64,000 bases of DNA from Otis tarda (Eukaryota; Chordata; Aves; Otidiformes; Otididae): NCBI GenBank assembly GCA_026413225.1, contig CM048553.1, forward strand, positions 146,437,690 through 146,501,689. Reading direction: 5' to 3'. Each line of letters opens with the position of its first letter. Positions within the stretch are counted from its first letter, which is position 1. Position numbers and translations under genes: made by a program. Below the pieces are notes generated by a model. The model was not told the DNA's origin and searched no databases. It was given only the letters and a program-made list of their open reading frames with translations. Below are positions 11,285 to 24,959 of the stretch, piece by piece.

Positions 11285-12945
11285 AGAAAATCCTTTCAAA
11301 GAGGAATCACAATGAAAAAAATAAAGACCCAATTAAATTTTATCTAGGTTTTTAGAACAGATAAAGATATGTATTGTTTGTAGATGAGAAACTTTGCTTA
11401 TATTGTAACTAAACATACTAACTAAATGAAAAACTGAGAGTGCTTTATAGTTTAAAAAGTCAGACTCTTGAATTTGATTCTTTAGTTATTTGAGAACCAC
11501 TGAAGTGAGAAAAGATCTCTGATGATAGAAAAAAATAGAGACTTTCAGAACAAAATATTTTAAGTGTTCTGTGATGTGGAATATAAGATCTGTAAATAAT
11601 AAGAATTAAATTCTATGGCAGTATCAATATTATATTTTAATAATTAGTGGAGCACCTAAGTAAGGATATTTCTGTTTGTAAGACATAAGTAATATTTTCT
11701 GTGCGCATTTAATTAAAAACATTCATTATCTTTGAACATACCATTATAATCTCATTAGCTGGGCTATGGTTATTCAGCTGAAAACTTTATTTAAAATTAC
11801 TAATTTCTAACATTTATAGAAAGAAGGCAGCATGATAAATACCAAGACATCATTCTCAAAAGAATTGAAGGCAGGGTAGGATATTGCTACTGAAACATTG
11901 ATTAATAATTCAGTTTGCATACTGATACAGACAACGGTGATCAATATGAACGAAATTGCCAATATGATTTAAAAGTCAACGCTTAAAAGTCAATATTAAA
12001 TACATGAAGAGACTGATGTAGATTTATTAGTCCTTCAATGGATTTATACTGTTGGAAAAATTGAAGTAAGTGTGAAGAACATGATAATTCACCGTCTTAA
12101 AATATTTAAAAGATTAATTTTTTTCTTCCAAGAAAAACAAGATGCTTTTAATAGTTGACTATTCTAAAATGCTTTCTTTTTAATTCATATGAACTATTTA
12201 TTATTTGATAGAAAATAAAATTTGACATATATTACCTAAGTTACAGAACATACATTAATCTGGCTAGTTTTCTTTGCTGTAAAATCTTTATTCAACTGAT
12301 ATCTTTTACACTGTTTATAGACCAAGAGAATGTGTCAAACTTTTGATTAAAGATATCTCATTAAATTGTGATGATTTGACTGTCACTGTATATTTTACAT
12401 AGCTGTTTTACACACATAGGCATGATATTATTTCAGAAAATAAACAAGCATAACAAACTAATTTTTTTTCCTAATTTTATTTTTTGGAGTTCTTGCTTCT
12501 CCTTCTCAAGCACAATACAGTGCTCTGTCAGCTAAAAATTACCAGAGTCTACTATATCAATCTTTCCACAAGAGGTTTCTAAAATCTGTATGTTTAAGTC
12601 TTTATGGTTATCTAAAAGAAAAATGAAAAATATAGCAGTGAAAACACAGGCTAGATCTTCAGATGCTTTCAGCCAGTTCCTCAGCCTGATTATTATTCTG
12701 ACTATCCGATGATTTGAATAATTTGGGTTCTTTCATCAGTGAGTTCTAACTGGCACTGGAGCAGACAGAGTCTACTGCAAGCACATCACCACCTGATTGG
12801 GTAGTGGACCAATATAATATACCAAATACCATAGTACTTCTCTTGCAGACCTTCATGTAAGTTCAGATCAGATTTTAATTACCTAAGTTTCATTAAGTTA
12901 AGATCCAGCTGTGATATGAAGAAATGTTAAACAAAAGTATACTAT

Positions 12946-13007
12946 AGAAAAGAAAAAAAAAAAAGAAGAAAAAAAAAAGAAAAAAAAACCCAAACAAAAC
13001 AAAAATT
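12946..13007. repeat. A-rich low-complexity tract
   Basis: A run of A blocks broken by G, then by C (aaacccaaacaaaac). No transposon body was recognised next to it. Confidence 0.8.
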
Positions 13008-16000
13008 AAACTGACTATAGAAGCATCATTATCAGTCATCTTGGGGAATAAGACACAGATAATTCTCAGACAGCCAGTTCCTTACATTTGAGTCCAAGAA
13101 TATTTTGTCAAGAATCTCAAAGTTACTATATTTTAATTTGCACCTCCACTGTGTAAAACCTACATTTTACAAGTCCTGTAAATCTAAATCACAAGCAATC
13201 TAATGACTTTGTACTTCACATCAAGTTTTAAGTAAGCTGAAATAGTTTCATCTTCAAAATTTGTAAGCAAAAATGTTATCACAGATATGTACTACATGAA
13301 TTGTAGCTTCAATCACTGAAATTGCTTTTCACTTTAAATTTCCATCTGCAACCTGACAGCCTGAAGCCTCTTTGATTGGAATGACATGTTATCCTGAGAC
13401 TTTCAAAAACATGAAAAATAAAACCTTCAATTTCTGAAGCAGATGTTTAATAGTTTGGGTTTTTTTTTATCAGTTAGCCACTGATAAATCACCTTTGTCT
13501 TTGTTAATTGTATCTAGCTTAGATTTTATTTTCAATGATGTAGGATAAATAAAAATCTCCACATGTCCATGTCATGAATTTTAGAGTGGTACAGATGAGT
13601 ATACAGATTCTACAGTATGAAAGGGAAAGAGAAAAGACAAAAATAAACATGAAGATTTCCATTTTTTTATTTGAAAACCTTTACTTTACTTTTTTTTTTT
13701 TCATTTATTTTTCCAGACTAATGAGCCAAGGTATTCAAGTACTTCAAATATATGCATATTTATTTTAATGAAACAGATTAATTTTAACTTTAAAACTTTA
13801 TGTAATTATTCAAAGTGTTACTTTCATGGTATACCAGCTTAAATACTATTTTTTTAATTTATGTTTTCTTACACTCAAGCCAAAATATCTATCTTCTTGT
13901 CTTTTGTAACTGCAGTTTAAAAACTCTAAAACATAAAAGAAAGTAATAGAACTTCATTAACAGAAAATTATACTGAAAATGTTATTGATTTGCTATCTGA
14001 TATAACTTTCATGAAAACACATGATATAGAACAAACTGCATATGCTCACAGTAACAGGTTGAAAATTCTCTTAAGGTATTTACAAGAGTGTAATTTTTTG
14101 CTCTTTAGATGGAAATAAGATGAGATTACTGGTCTTACACATAAGATTAGACTTTTTTTTTCCTTCTTACTAAGCCAAACTAACTTTCATGCATTAAAAT
14201 GGTATAGATGGAAGTAATAAATGATATATTCAAAGAGGTGAGGAAAGACAATAATTTAGTCACAGAATTTTCTGTGAAGACCACTAATGTCACTGAAAAT
14301 GGGATTCAATGGTTTTGCATTAGACTTTATGCATGAATAAAGTTAGAAACTGCACTGTTTACAGTGGAGATACTTTTTATGTGTGAGGCAGTGTGCAATG
14401 GCACATGTGAGTGTGAGATGTGGACCATATTATGGAGGACCACAGTGCTCCATAAATTTAACAATTTCACTTCTTAATTTACTGTCTAAACACCATTATG
14501 TTTTTTTTTTTCCTGACATTTTTTCTTTTTCTTTTCAGTTTCAGACAAGGAAGATTCAGTAATCTTGTTGTCACATTCATGACTAAAACAGTAAACTCAC
14601 ATGCTGTACATTTATATACAACAACAACCTGCTAGAAAAGGCTCAGTGTTTTTTTCATTCCCTTTTATTTCTTGCTGCTATCCATAATATATTCTTAGAT
14701 CATTTGCCATCCTAATTCTCAGAACGGTAACTATAAATACCCTGTGTATAATATATGCGGCAAAGCAAATATAACTAGCAATATCACTACTTTAGAAATA
14801 AGTAAAGGGATTTACATGGTCAGATCTTCAAGTCTTAGGAAAAAGAACCTTCTTCACTTAAAAAAAGATTCATCTAGTGATAACACCAGAGGTTTCAGAC
14901 TTCAGGAGGAAACCTTTGCAGCTTGTTTAAAGTATGTGCTTCACATAACACTAGACCACGCTTGTTGCAACAGGTTATGACTATGAGATATTACAGAAAA
15001 ATGAGAAAATAACTTTGTGAGATCAACATAATTGTTTAAGGAGCTTCTCATAAAAAAAACCCAAACTTTAAATATATTGAAAAGGTTATGTATTTTTGGT
15101 TACAAATCTTTACATTTGATTTACATATATCACATAACAAAGCATTGGAAACCATGCATTTGTCTGTATTAATTTGACTTGGAGGCTTATATAAAAAATT
15201 CTTTAACATGAGTATAGAGGTACCCAAAGTAGATTACTCACACAGAAATAGGTTGCTTCTGACTTTTCTTAAGCTACTATGAGAAGGCCAAAGCCTTGCT
15301 TAGCTCTGACAAAATAAAAGTGTAAAGGAATGAGTTTTGTGCATGTTAACATGAAAAACATGTAGGATGATTCCATGTAGTTGACAGTTGGTATTCAATC
15401 ATTTTATTAGTGTGAAATCAGACTTGGATTGTTTCTTATAACTTTTTCATGCAGGATTCAGATAAGACAAGCCTAATAAGTGGGATCTTGTCATTTTAAG
15501 TATTGTTCTTGCTTTTTTTTTTCATTGTTTTTAAACATGTTAACTGATCTATATTTGTTTGCACTTAAAATCTTACCAGCAAAATAATAAAAAAAACCCC
15601 CAACAGATGGGTCAACAAAAAATACTGTGGCAAAACAGGAAACAGCAATATTGGTTCAGCCAAGGACACACAGAAATCTGCTGTCAGACAAAGTAATTTA
15701 GAGCCCTTGACTTCAATATGTCTTAACTATGTTTTCATGGAAACTCATGAAGTCTGTTATGCACTGGACAAACAAAAACCCAAACAAACAAAACCTAGCA
15801 GAAGGAAGGAACATAAGGAAGAAGAGCTTTCTTTTTTTAACTCACTATGTGAGAGAGAAAGAGGCTGCAGGACAAAAAAAGACAGGGGAAAAAAAATGTT
15901 TAGAAAAACAGAATGAAAATGGTTTCATTTTCTCCCTGCCTTGCCTCAGTACTATTCAGCTCTCTTGACATACACCAAAGAAGCTTGTGTATTCAGAGGG

Positions 16001-16293
16001 CATGGACAAGTTAGACATCAGAGAAGTTTAGTTGGTGAATGCTAAAGAAATGGGAGTACAAACTAACAAGATATTTCACTGGAGTTGCAATATTCTAGTG
16101 AAGAGTACAATTAATAAATATTTTCAGAGAGAAATTAATCCAAATGTTCCTTTCACTTCACAGAGTTCATTAAAGAATAAATAATAGCTGCAACTTTACA
16201 TTTAAAATTTTGGATCTTTAATTCAGAATTGTTAACGCCTTTTTTTAGCCCATAGGGCTACTCCATAACAAAAAAGATCTTTGCTTATAATAT

Positions 16294-16329
16294 TTCCAAC
16301 TGCCTGTTGGAAAGACCAGGCAGTTGGAA
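16294..16329. repeat. Short perfect inverted repeat (13-bp arms)
   Basis: ttccaactgcctg at 16294-16306 is exactly complementary to caggcagttggaa at 16317-16329, leaving a 10-base loop. It could fold as a hairpin, but the stem is too short for a typical microRNA precursor. Confidence 0.75.
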
Positions 16330-17960
16330 GATGGAAAAGAAAACTTTCTCCATTGGTACTGAGGACAGGTGAAAAAAAAAAACCACTAAACACTAAACAT
16401 GTGGAAAAAATCCATAATTAGTCTTTGACCTACAGAATTGTTACTAGATTAGTCACAACTTCTTTCACATATATTAAATAAAACACTTTTTGTAAATTCT
16501 TCTTGGTATGAGATCCCAGATTTTGGACTGATGAAAATGACAAGACATAATGAAGTGTCTTTGAGATATGACAAGTCTAAATCCCAAATTGTTAAGACTT
16601 ATAGATAGATATAGTATTTTCTTGCTCATAAAAACTCTTTATTTTGATGGTCATCCCCAATGACAGGTACAAGACACCTGCCAGATGGCATACATCTTGA
16701 TTTGAGCAAGTGATCTTGCACAACAGCCCCTCAGCGTTTGGGACGTCCCTTTTTTTGAGTCTGTACTGCAGCATAACATTATTTCTAACCTAAAATTCTT
16801 GAACAGAACAATAAAGCAATTGCAGATAGTCAAAATAACATCAAAAAAACTGCTTTTCCTGTTCAGAAGTCTTCACCAAACACTCTCAGATTCTAAGTTC
16901 AGAACTTGCTCTTTTACATTATTGGTCCATCTGTCATGCACAACAGTCATGGGCAGAGGGGAAAACACCTGCACTTGAGTAAGAAAGCTGCCAGTTTAGT
17001 CTTGCCTTTGGCAAGTGGAATAAAAATTCAGCTCTTGCAGATAGGATTGTGTTGTGGTTGTCATCATCCACATGTTCATTGGGACTTTTTTTGACTACTG
17101 AAGATAACAGCACTTAGCATTTAAATACTATCACAGGCTGACAGTTGTTTTTAAAGCATACTTAGACTTCCAGTTTTGAGGTTTAAAGCCTCAAAAAACA
17201 AAAAAAAAAAAAAAGGAAACTAATGAGCATTGTATTGCCAGAATAAACGAACTAGTGCAATAAAAATTGTAATATATAAACATGCTTCATAGGATTCTGC
17301 AAAGGTCAAATCCTGATCTAATGGAGCTGTGAAAGCAACAAGCTGTAGATCTGTGATGACTAATATAAAGTTATTGGCAGATATTTCTAACTTTTTGAAC
17401 TGACCCAGTCACAGTTTATTCAGGGTCTCTCTCTCTTTTAGATACAAATAAACCCCAGCACAGTAAGAACATCCCCTATCCCTTGAGTAATCCATGATAA
17501 ATTACTACAGGTTGCTGACAATTTCGGGTGGTTATTAGGAATAGTGAAACCAAGGGGTCACAGCAATCAAAGCAGTCTTCTCCCTTTTCTCCTCTGTAGC
17601 CAACAAAACTTTATTTAAAATAATTAACCAAGAAGAGCTTACAGAAAATGAGATCATGTTTAGGTGACAATTACTTTGACCTGGTTTAGACATTTTTATT
17701 AAGCTGACTTGAATTATGTTCCAGATGTGCCCATTTCTCTCTGACTGGTAGGGAAAATCAGTAACTATCTCAGTTAGTCTACATGTAAGTATCTCACATT
17801 CTTCTCTGTGGAAGATCAACATCTTGACAAATGGATCACGTTTCTATTATTCAGTCTATATTCATTCTATACAGAATTTATGTATAAATTAGTCTCTTTT
17901 TTTGCACTAGGAACTGCATATTTACCTGCTTTCTGCTCCAATAACTACCATGTAATGATG

Positions 17961-18593
17961 TAGAATCACAGAATTGTAGAATAGGTAGGGTTGGAAGGGA
18001 CCTTTAAAGGTCATCTAGTTCAACAACCCTGCAAGAAGCAGGGACATCTTTGTCTAGATCAGGTCGCTCAGAGCCCTGTCCAATCTGGCCTTGAATGTTT
18101 CCAGGGATGAGGCATCTACCAACTCTCTGGGCAACCTGTTCCAGTGTTCTACCACCCTCATTGTAAACAATCCTTTCCTAATATCTAATCTGAATCCTCC
18201 TCGCTCTATTTTAAAAACATTACCCCTCATCCTATTGCAACAGGCACTACTGAAGAGTCTCTTCCTGTTTTTCCTGCAGGCCCCCTTTAGGTACTGGAAG
18301 ATTGCTATAAGATCTCCCAGGAGCCTTCTCTTCTCCAGGCTGAACAGCCCCAACTCTCTCAGCCTGTCCTCATAGGAGAGGTGCTCCTGGTTGAACTTCA
18401 TGAGGTTTGCATGGGCCTACCTCTCCAGCCTGTCAAGGTCCCTCTGGATGGCATCCGTCCCCTCCAGTGTGTCGACAGCACCACACAGCTTGGTGTCGGA
18501 GGCAAACTTGCTGAGCATGCACTCTATCCCACTGTCCATGTCACTGACAAAGATGTTAAACAGGGCTGGGCCCCATACAGACCCCCAAGGAAT
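17961..18593 (-). mobile_element. CR1 LINE fragment, antisense, with internal deletion
   Basis: On the minus strand this is the 3' part of a CR1 ending in the degenerate terminal repeat (tagaatcacagaattg at 17961) and cut off at its 5' end near 18593. It covers part of the ORF2 reverse transcriptase (phenylalanine-alanine-serine-aspartate in place of FADD, near 18500) and the C-terminus. Compared with the copy at 28.96-30.66 kb, the segment matching 29878-30228 (351 bp, 117 codons) is missing at the junction 18386/18387. The frame is kept across the deletion. The element is moderately diverged, and the FADD motif carries a substitution. Confidence 0.87.
18054..18401 (-). pseudogene. CR1 ORF2 remnant, C-terminal, internally deleted
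   Basis: A 115-codon open stretch on the minus strand reads MKFNQ and then jumps directly to [21 protein letters not shown], ending in the usual CR1 C-terminus (FKARLDRALSDLI). In the intact copy at 30 kb these two motifs are 117 residues apart. It is a broken piece of a LINE reverse-transcriptase polyprotein with no expected function. The apparent start methionine is an internal codon of ORF2. Confidence 0.8.
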
Positions 18594-18957
18594 GCATATA
18601 AATATCAACAATATGTAAATATCAACAGTAACAACATTAATCTTGATAGCTTTTCCATACATTCAAGAATAGTTTCCATATATTGAGAGCCCTCCACAAC
18701 CCTAGAACTTATTGTCTGTTATCCCACCCTCTCAGCTCTCTTATTCAACATTTGATATACAAGATACATTGCATATTCAGATACATACGATTCAACAGTA
18801 TCCCGTCTGACTGGTGCACTTTGCAAGTCCTTGCTTCTTCGTTGACTGGTTCATGAGTCTAGCCACCACCCATGGCACAGGAGTAAAGGTAGCAACATTT
18901 CACAGAGAGCAATTTAAGAAGCTGACAGAAATCTCTTGTTTATTGTTCTTGTGCTAA
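18594..18957. other. Short unique spacer
   Basis: The sequence lies between the CR1 and the antisense LTR. It contains a small repeated atatcaaca motif at 18600-18630. Nothing else was recognised. Confidence 0.5.
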
Positions 18958-20002
18958 GGGTGTAGTTCAGCCCTGCTTGGGACCAAGCTACACAGTCTCT
19001 CACTCACTCTCTGCATCCTCTGAGGGAATGGAGGAGAGATAATATAACAAAAAAAAAGCTTGAGGTTTGAGATAAGGACAGGGAGAGATCATTAAAGTTA
19101 CTGTTATGGGCAAAACAGACTCTACTTGGGGAAAAATATTTTGATTTATTAATAATAAAACCAATAATAATAAGAGAGAACAAAAATAACTTTCCCTAAC
19201 TCCTCCCTTCTTTCTGGGCTTAACTTCATTTCAAAATATCTTTGCCTCAATCCCCCCCGGCCCCAAATCACGTAGGGGGAATAGGGAATGGGAATTGTGG
19301 TCAGTTCATCACACATTGTATTCTGTTGCTTCCTCCTCCTCAGGGAAAGAACTCCTTACATTCCCTGCCCTGCTTCAGTGTGGAGTCTGTCCCATAGGCT
19401 ATAGTCCTTCACAAGCTGCTTCAGCGTGGGGTCCTTTTCCAAGGTGCAGTCCCTCAGAAAAAAAGCTGCCCCAGCATGGGCCCTCCATGGGCCACAGTCT
19501 CCTTTGGGCATCTGCCTACCCTGGTGTGGGGTCCTCCACAGGCTCCAGGTGGATCTCTGCACCCCCACGGACCTCCATGGATCTCTGCTCCTCTGTGGGC
19601 ATCTGTGGACTGCAGGGGGACAGCCTGCCTCACCATGTTCTTCACCATGGTCTGCAGGGGAATCTTGTTAGGAGAAACTTTACTCGTCCTCCTTCTTCAC
19701 TGACCTTGACATCTGGAGCTGTTCCTCTCACAAGAAATTCTTCACAATGAGATCAGGCAGATGCCTCTCAGGTTCTCTTTGCTTCTCTCAGATGGTCTGG
19801 GCCGAGTTGGGCCTAGACAGCCACCCAGCAAGAGGCCAGAGAGTGGGGCCGCAAGGTCCAAAAGGCTCGCACCTCCCCCTCTCTGCCCTCACTTCTGTTT
19901 CTTCACTTCTTTTTCTTTAATTTTCCCCTTCTTAAATATATTATCACAGAGGGGTTATCACTATTACCAACTGGCTTGGCCCTAGCCAATGGTGAGTCTA
20001 CC
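18958..20002 (-). mobile_element. Family-A LTR, antisense, 5' end missing
   Basis: On the minus strand it ends with gggctgaactacaccc at 18958, so the final ACA is mutated. It contains the gagtgagtgagagact block, the cagagtctgttttgcc block and the AATAAA region near 19150. The ccatgg-rich middle follows at 19360-19680, then the ctgaccttgacatctgg (splice-donor-like) region near 19700 and the ccccttcttaaatatatt TATA-like region near 19930. It stops near 20002, about 100 bp short of the expected LTR start. Several small indels relative to 5287-6387 make it an older copy. No target duplication can be seen because one end is gone. Confidence 0.85.
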
Positions 20003-23000
20003 TTAGACTCTTGTCCCAAGGATTCAGCAAAATCAAACACAAGATTTTGGGAAGGAGTACAAACTGTTATGCATCAGGGAATATGCTGGCTCTCCAACAC
20101 GAGTGTATTAGGAAGGAATCAGACAATTATCTGACAGGCAAATTTTTCTGCAATTCAACCTCAAAGAAGTCCTTTTGCTTTTTCCAGAATTTCCTTTACT
20201 TTTAGCAGTCCTTCTTGTTTAGTGTCTCCAAAAATCAGAAACATAACAAAACTAAACTAGGAGGACCACTAATTTGAAACAATTGCAAAAGTTAGCAATA
20301 GAAGAATGTCAAAGGCTGATATTAGCTTAAACCAACATTTTCATTTGCAGAAAGCCCTACTGTAATATGAAAATATGGCCACAATTTATTTTATGTTGGT
20401 AAATTTCCTTTTTTTTGTGTGTGTTCGGTATTTGTTCCATTGTTTTTTAAGGATACTCTGTGTTTATACACTGAAGAGAAATGTATACAGTATTCTGCAT
20501 TTTAGCATTGCTTTTGGCTGTTTTGTGAAAAGAAAATATATCAGTATAAGGAAACTGACTTTATAAAACAGATGGGGAGATAAGGAGAAACAAGGCAAAA
20601 GGACAACGTTCACTGGAAATAAAGAAAGAAAAGGCAAAGATTAGTCATCAGTTGGGACTGTTCCTTAGCATTAACTACAACATATTTTAATAACAAAATT
20701 GCTATGATGTATTTTTTTAATGAATTTTCACATCTTTTGGCGGTTTTTCACTTTTAGATTTTTACTCTTTTACACAAGACTGACAATTCATACTCATCCT
20801 TCACTACCGTCTTCACCCTCAAAAATATATTTTCAGTGAAAAAAAGTTCTGATGATTTTCATTAAGGCTATTTTCAATAGGTACAGTATGATCCTTGAAC
20901 AGATATGGTAGTTCCTATCCTATAAGAATGTGAGGAAGAGCACAAGCGTAGTAGGAACATAAGCTCTCCTTATGCATATATTTATGGATACTGGTAACCT
21001 TCAGATAAATGACAGTTCTGGAGACTGTTAAAACAACCATGAAGTTTAGTTTCCATTCCACATTATAGTCCATACTAAATCAAAGCCTTTTTGCAATACT
21101 TTGATGAGAGTGGTGGAAATGATGCCTTCTAAAGTTCTGAAGTTGTTGATTTTAAATGGCTGACAATTGCTTGAATGACTTTGCTATATATAGTAACTCT
21201 TCAGGGAATATATAATTAAGCCATAATTGCGAAAAATATCCTTGTCAGGCACTACAGCACCATAGGGAAACCGAAAGAGATGTAGAGGAGAATCTTATTA
21301 TCAAAAATCTGTTTTATACAAATTAAAATTGACTTATTCCAAATAGACTAGATGAAATGAACAGCCTACATCTTTGCAAGTTAACATAGTTCAATCACAC
21401 TCTAAAATAGATACAAGAATATATTAAAATATGAAGTATGTACTTGATTGGGATATAAGACTTGTGTGTAAAGACAACCCCTAAATGACCACTAAAATTC
21501 AGATGATAAGAAACCTCAACAATAATAGCAATACTTCTTTTTTTTTTTTCTCTCTTGTTGTAGTTCTGTATCTGTTCCTTTACCCTGTAGATTGTATGCA
21601 GTTTCCAGATTGTGTTAAGCAGTACATAGAATTGATCTATCTCATTGCTCTTCATTCCCGAAATTAAAACTTGAATAACTATAATAATATAGCAGGATAT
21701 TCTTATTACTTTAATTGTAGAGGGACAGATCAATCAATTGAATTGATAAAGTCAGTACCTTCTACAAAACGAAAAGCTGACCTCTTTACTGAGTCACACA
21801 GACACAGTATTCTGACTTTACGGATTAGACTGGAAAATGTAGTTTGTTGGTTATTTGAAATGTTAGCTTGTGACTCATAAGTGGATAAAGACATCAAAGA
21901 AACAAAATGTCCATGCTTATCTTCAGGAATTTACAACATCAGGATCAAAGAACAACATGAAACTTTCAAAAAGGAAAAAATTATAGTTAGGATAGGTACA
22001 AAATAATACTTTAGGATGCAGTAAGAATACTGCAAACCAATTTCTCATTGGGTTCTTAGTAGGTGATACGGTATGTGTTGTTATCAAAAATATCTGTTAC
22101 TTAAATCACTATTCTTGTAAATAGTCAAGTCTGTTTAGAATTATTATTTTTTTTAACTTGTACTGTAAAGAATTTCTACAAAAATGAGATTCTCTCTTCA
22201 TTTCTTCCCTGACTTCTTTGCTCCATTGCTCCTAAAGTCTGCAAGTCACATATACATATAGTATAAACTCATCTCTCTTCCTTGACTTTACTTCTTCAGA
22301 AGATATATTCTAAGAATATTGGCTGTTTAATAGTCTGAAAATATGTTTCTCTGTGTCATTCTCACTTCAGCTTTTCTGGCACCACGGAACTCTACAAGCG
22401 TTATTCTTCATGGTACACGTCTAATTAAGAAATGAAAAGGAAAAAGAAGCTGACAAGAGGTTGTAAAAATAGGCTTGCCCTTGATGAATATTAACATATG
22501 TTTCACTGTAATTCCTCCTTCTGACTACCTGATTTTACTGTGTTTTTTAATTAGGGTAGAACACAGTGTTGTAGACTGTACAGTTATCAGGCAGGATTCC
22601 TAACAGTCCAAAAGAACACAATGAGACATTTGTGCTTCCTTCTGTTATTTTGCACCAGTGCCTCTGCATAAAACTGAATGCCCCTACACTAGCTATGGTG
22701 GACTAAGAGATTGGAAGCTCACAGGCTCTCTGGAGTCTGTCCTGCTCATATAATCTTTCCATAGATTTAAAAGGGAACAACTCTGAATTGACACAACAGA
22801 GCCAATAGAGAGATGATATTTTGAAATAAATGTTTTTTTACCATTCCTTACTGTCTTTTAGAAGACGGAATGGGAGTCGTCCCTTCTTCTTGAGTGATTT
22901 TCCTGAGACACCACAAAAGCAAGTAGAATTTTTAAATTCTTTAGAAGAGCAGTTTAAGGATTAAATGTTTTCACTTCTGCTATCCTGGAATTTGCTTTTA

Positions 23001-23276
23001 TTCACACTTCTTAAGATTATACTCTCTTCGGTCAGGTATATAAATCCTTTGCCATGATTCCATTAACTCTTATTCATTTTCCTGAACTAGTAACTGATTT
23101 ATTTATCTTCTGAAGGCTGATTGTCTTCTATGTTCTTCTATTTTTTGGTGCTCAATTTACTGAAGTATTGACACCTTTAAAGAGAAGTAGTAGTCTGTCT
23201 AAATCTTAAGGTACTATTTTCTCTCTTATATAATCTATTTCAAAACATACTTAAAAAGAAAAATTACATTCTTTGA

Positions 23277-23318
23277 GAGAATGTGTAGCTTAGTCCTGAG
23301 CAGGGCTAAACTACAACA
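23277..23318 (+). mobile_element. Possible LTR 3'-end remnant
   Basis: gagcagggctaaactacaaca resembles the 3' terminus of the LTRs in this window, with gggct-aactacaaca as the shared end. Only about 40 bp can be recognised and there is no matching start, so this may be a relic or a coincidence. Confidence 0.3.
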
Positions 23319-24186
23319 CCATGTGACATTGAGACTGTAATTACATAGTCCAAATCTGCTAAGCTTTCTATATTTGGCTATGCTAATAAGTACATACAGG
23401 CTACTTTCATGTGTAGTTCCTATCCTTTTTTCTTAATGACCCACAATAAGGACACAAACAGACTGTTATTTGATGTAATGATGAAGAACAAGAGCAAAGG
23501 AACCTTTAAAAATGGAGGTTATATTCTTATGCAAGATTTTTGTGGTGTTGAACAGTCAGAAACAAGAAAAACAGAAAATAAAATATCAGCAAGTGAATGC
23601 CTTATCATGGAATACTCTTTCTTTTTCAATGGTGTGTGAAACACCTTTAGGTATATATAAACAACTTAAATGATAGAGAAAAAGACAAATGCCAACTCTG
23701 GCTGAAGTTTAGTTTAGGAAATGTGAATTTAATTTTGAGCATGCCTATTCATTTTTAATATGAGAAGAACTGTAGAGATTTTCCTGCAAAACTGACAAAT
23801 CCAAGTGCTGATTCCCTTACAATATTATTTTCAAATATTACTTTTGAAACAGCCTACATAACATATTTTCTATATTATGAAAAGGGCAATGGCTTGTTAA
23901 GTTTTGATAGGAAAGCTATGTTAATATAAGCAATCAATGAAACAACAAAAAGCAAAAAATACTCAAGTCAGTTTGAACGGTCATATGAACTGAGAGTGGT
24001 TTGGCTGAAGACTGAGGTGTGTACTGGCCATCTAAACTTTTGCTAGAGTCAATGGCCTAGTCAGTAATGTAGGTTGTTACTGAAAGATTTGCTGCACCTT
24101 GTAAGCTATGGATATACTCTGTGTAGTTAGTGTAAGACATTAATATTCAGATAGTACTGTCCAGCACACACTTGGCCATATCAGGT

Positions 24187-24218
24187 GGTAAACAAACAAA
24201 CAAACAAAAAAACAAAAC
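24187..24218. repeat. (CAAA)n-like microsatellite
   Basis: Four or more repeats of aaac with A-run interruptions. Confidence 0.75.
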
Positions 24219-24901
24219 AGAAAAAGATGATCTTGTAATAAAGAGTGTTCTACTTGCACAGAATCTTGTATAGGGAAAACATAAATTATATTAGAGCAAT
24301 TTTGAAAACCACAGTAAGTAGGAGAGAATACATGGTCACCTGCATTTGATGTGTGTGATAAAGCTCTTGACCAGACAGAAGAAATTAGTTCTGCATAACA
24401 TCTAAGAGCTTTTAAAGAATGACTGTGTAGGAGCATGGAGAGAAGAAAGCAGTGGAAAAGAAGATCAAAATATAACCTCAGCAAGCTCAGCACAGCACTA
24501 CGGAACAGCATCATGACCTGAAAACAAAACTGAGAACCCAAACTCCCCCTCAGCAACCTGTAAGGGCTGATCAAATTGAATTTAAACATAGTTTTGTTTA
24601 CCTATAGTAGACATAGATCTAATGCTACAAATTCTGCAGTTACTGATAACGTATCAGATTAGGTGATATTGTATGTAACCCAAAGTATAATTTGAACTGG
24701 CATTGTTAGCTAAAATAGGTAATTTGCCCTTTATGTAGGGATGCCTTGCCCATGTCCTTGAAGAACCAACTGGTGAAGGTACTGAAAATATTTCCTCAGT
24801 TGATTGCTCCCAATAGTAAATATAGTGGTTTTCAGTGCAGCTAATTAAGGGTAGAATTTGGAGTGACTAGGCAGGCAACAAACTAAATTTCTTTGCATAA
24901 G

Positions 24902-24959
24902 CTGATTCAGTATAAACTGAATCAGTACTTCACCACACAGGCGTGTGTGGTGAAGTACT
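24902..24959. repeat. Two adjacent perfect hairpins
   Basis: Hairpin 1 pairs ctgattcagt (24902-24911) with actgaatcag (24916-24925) around a 4-base loop. Hairpin 2 pairs agtacttcaccacaca (24924-24939) with tgtgtggtgaagtact (24944-24959) around the loop ggcg. The two stems share two bases. Both are perfect, giving 58 bases almost wholly in stems. No known transposon or RNA gene family was recognised. Such perfect stems can arise by templated inversion during replication, or could be a functional element. Confidence 0.85.

Larger units (their letters stand above)
10509..17960. other. Long AT-rich unique stretch, no gene recognised
   Basis: About 7.4 kb without a recognisable transposon or gene. 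It contains the 42-bp tandem duplication at 11204, a purine and A-rich low-complexity block at 12946-13007 and a 13-bp perfect hairpin at 16294-16329, listed separately. The open frames are below 100 codons, and several of those over 60 codons come from A- or T-rich tracts. Confidence 0.55.

Noticed and set aside
16673..16692. Second possible CTCF motif around ccagatggcata
   Set aside because: The 5' half of the core does not fit, with two mismatches in the conserved bases.
24140..24589. 149-codon frame on minus with a hydrophobic stretch
   Set aside because: The hydrophobic stretch comes from the antisense of a CAAA repeat. There is no domain, no codon-usage signal and no splice context.
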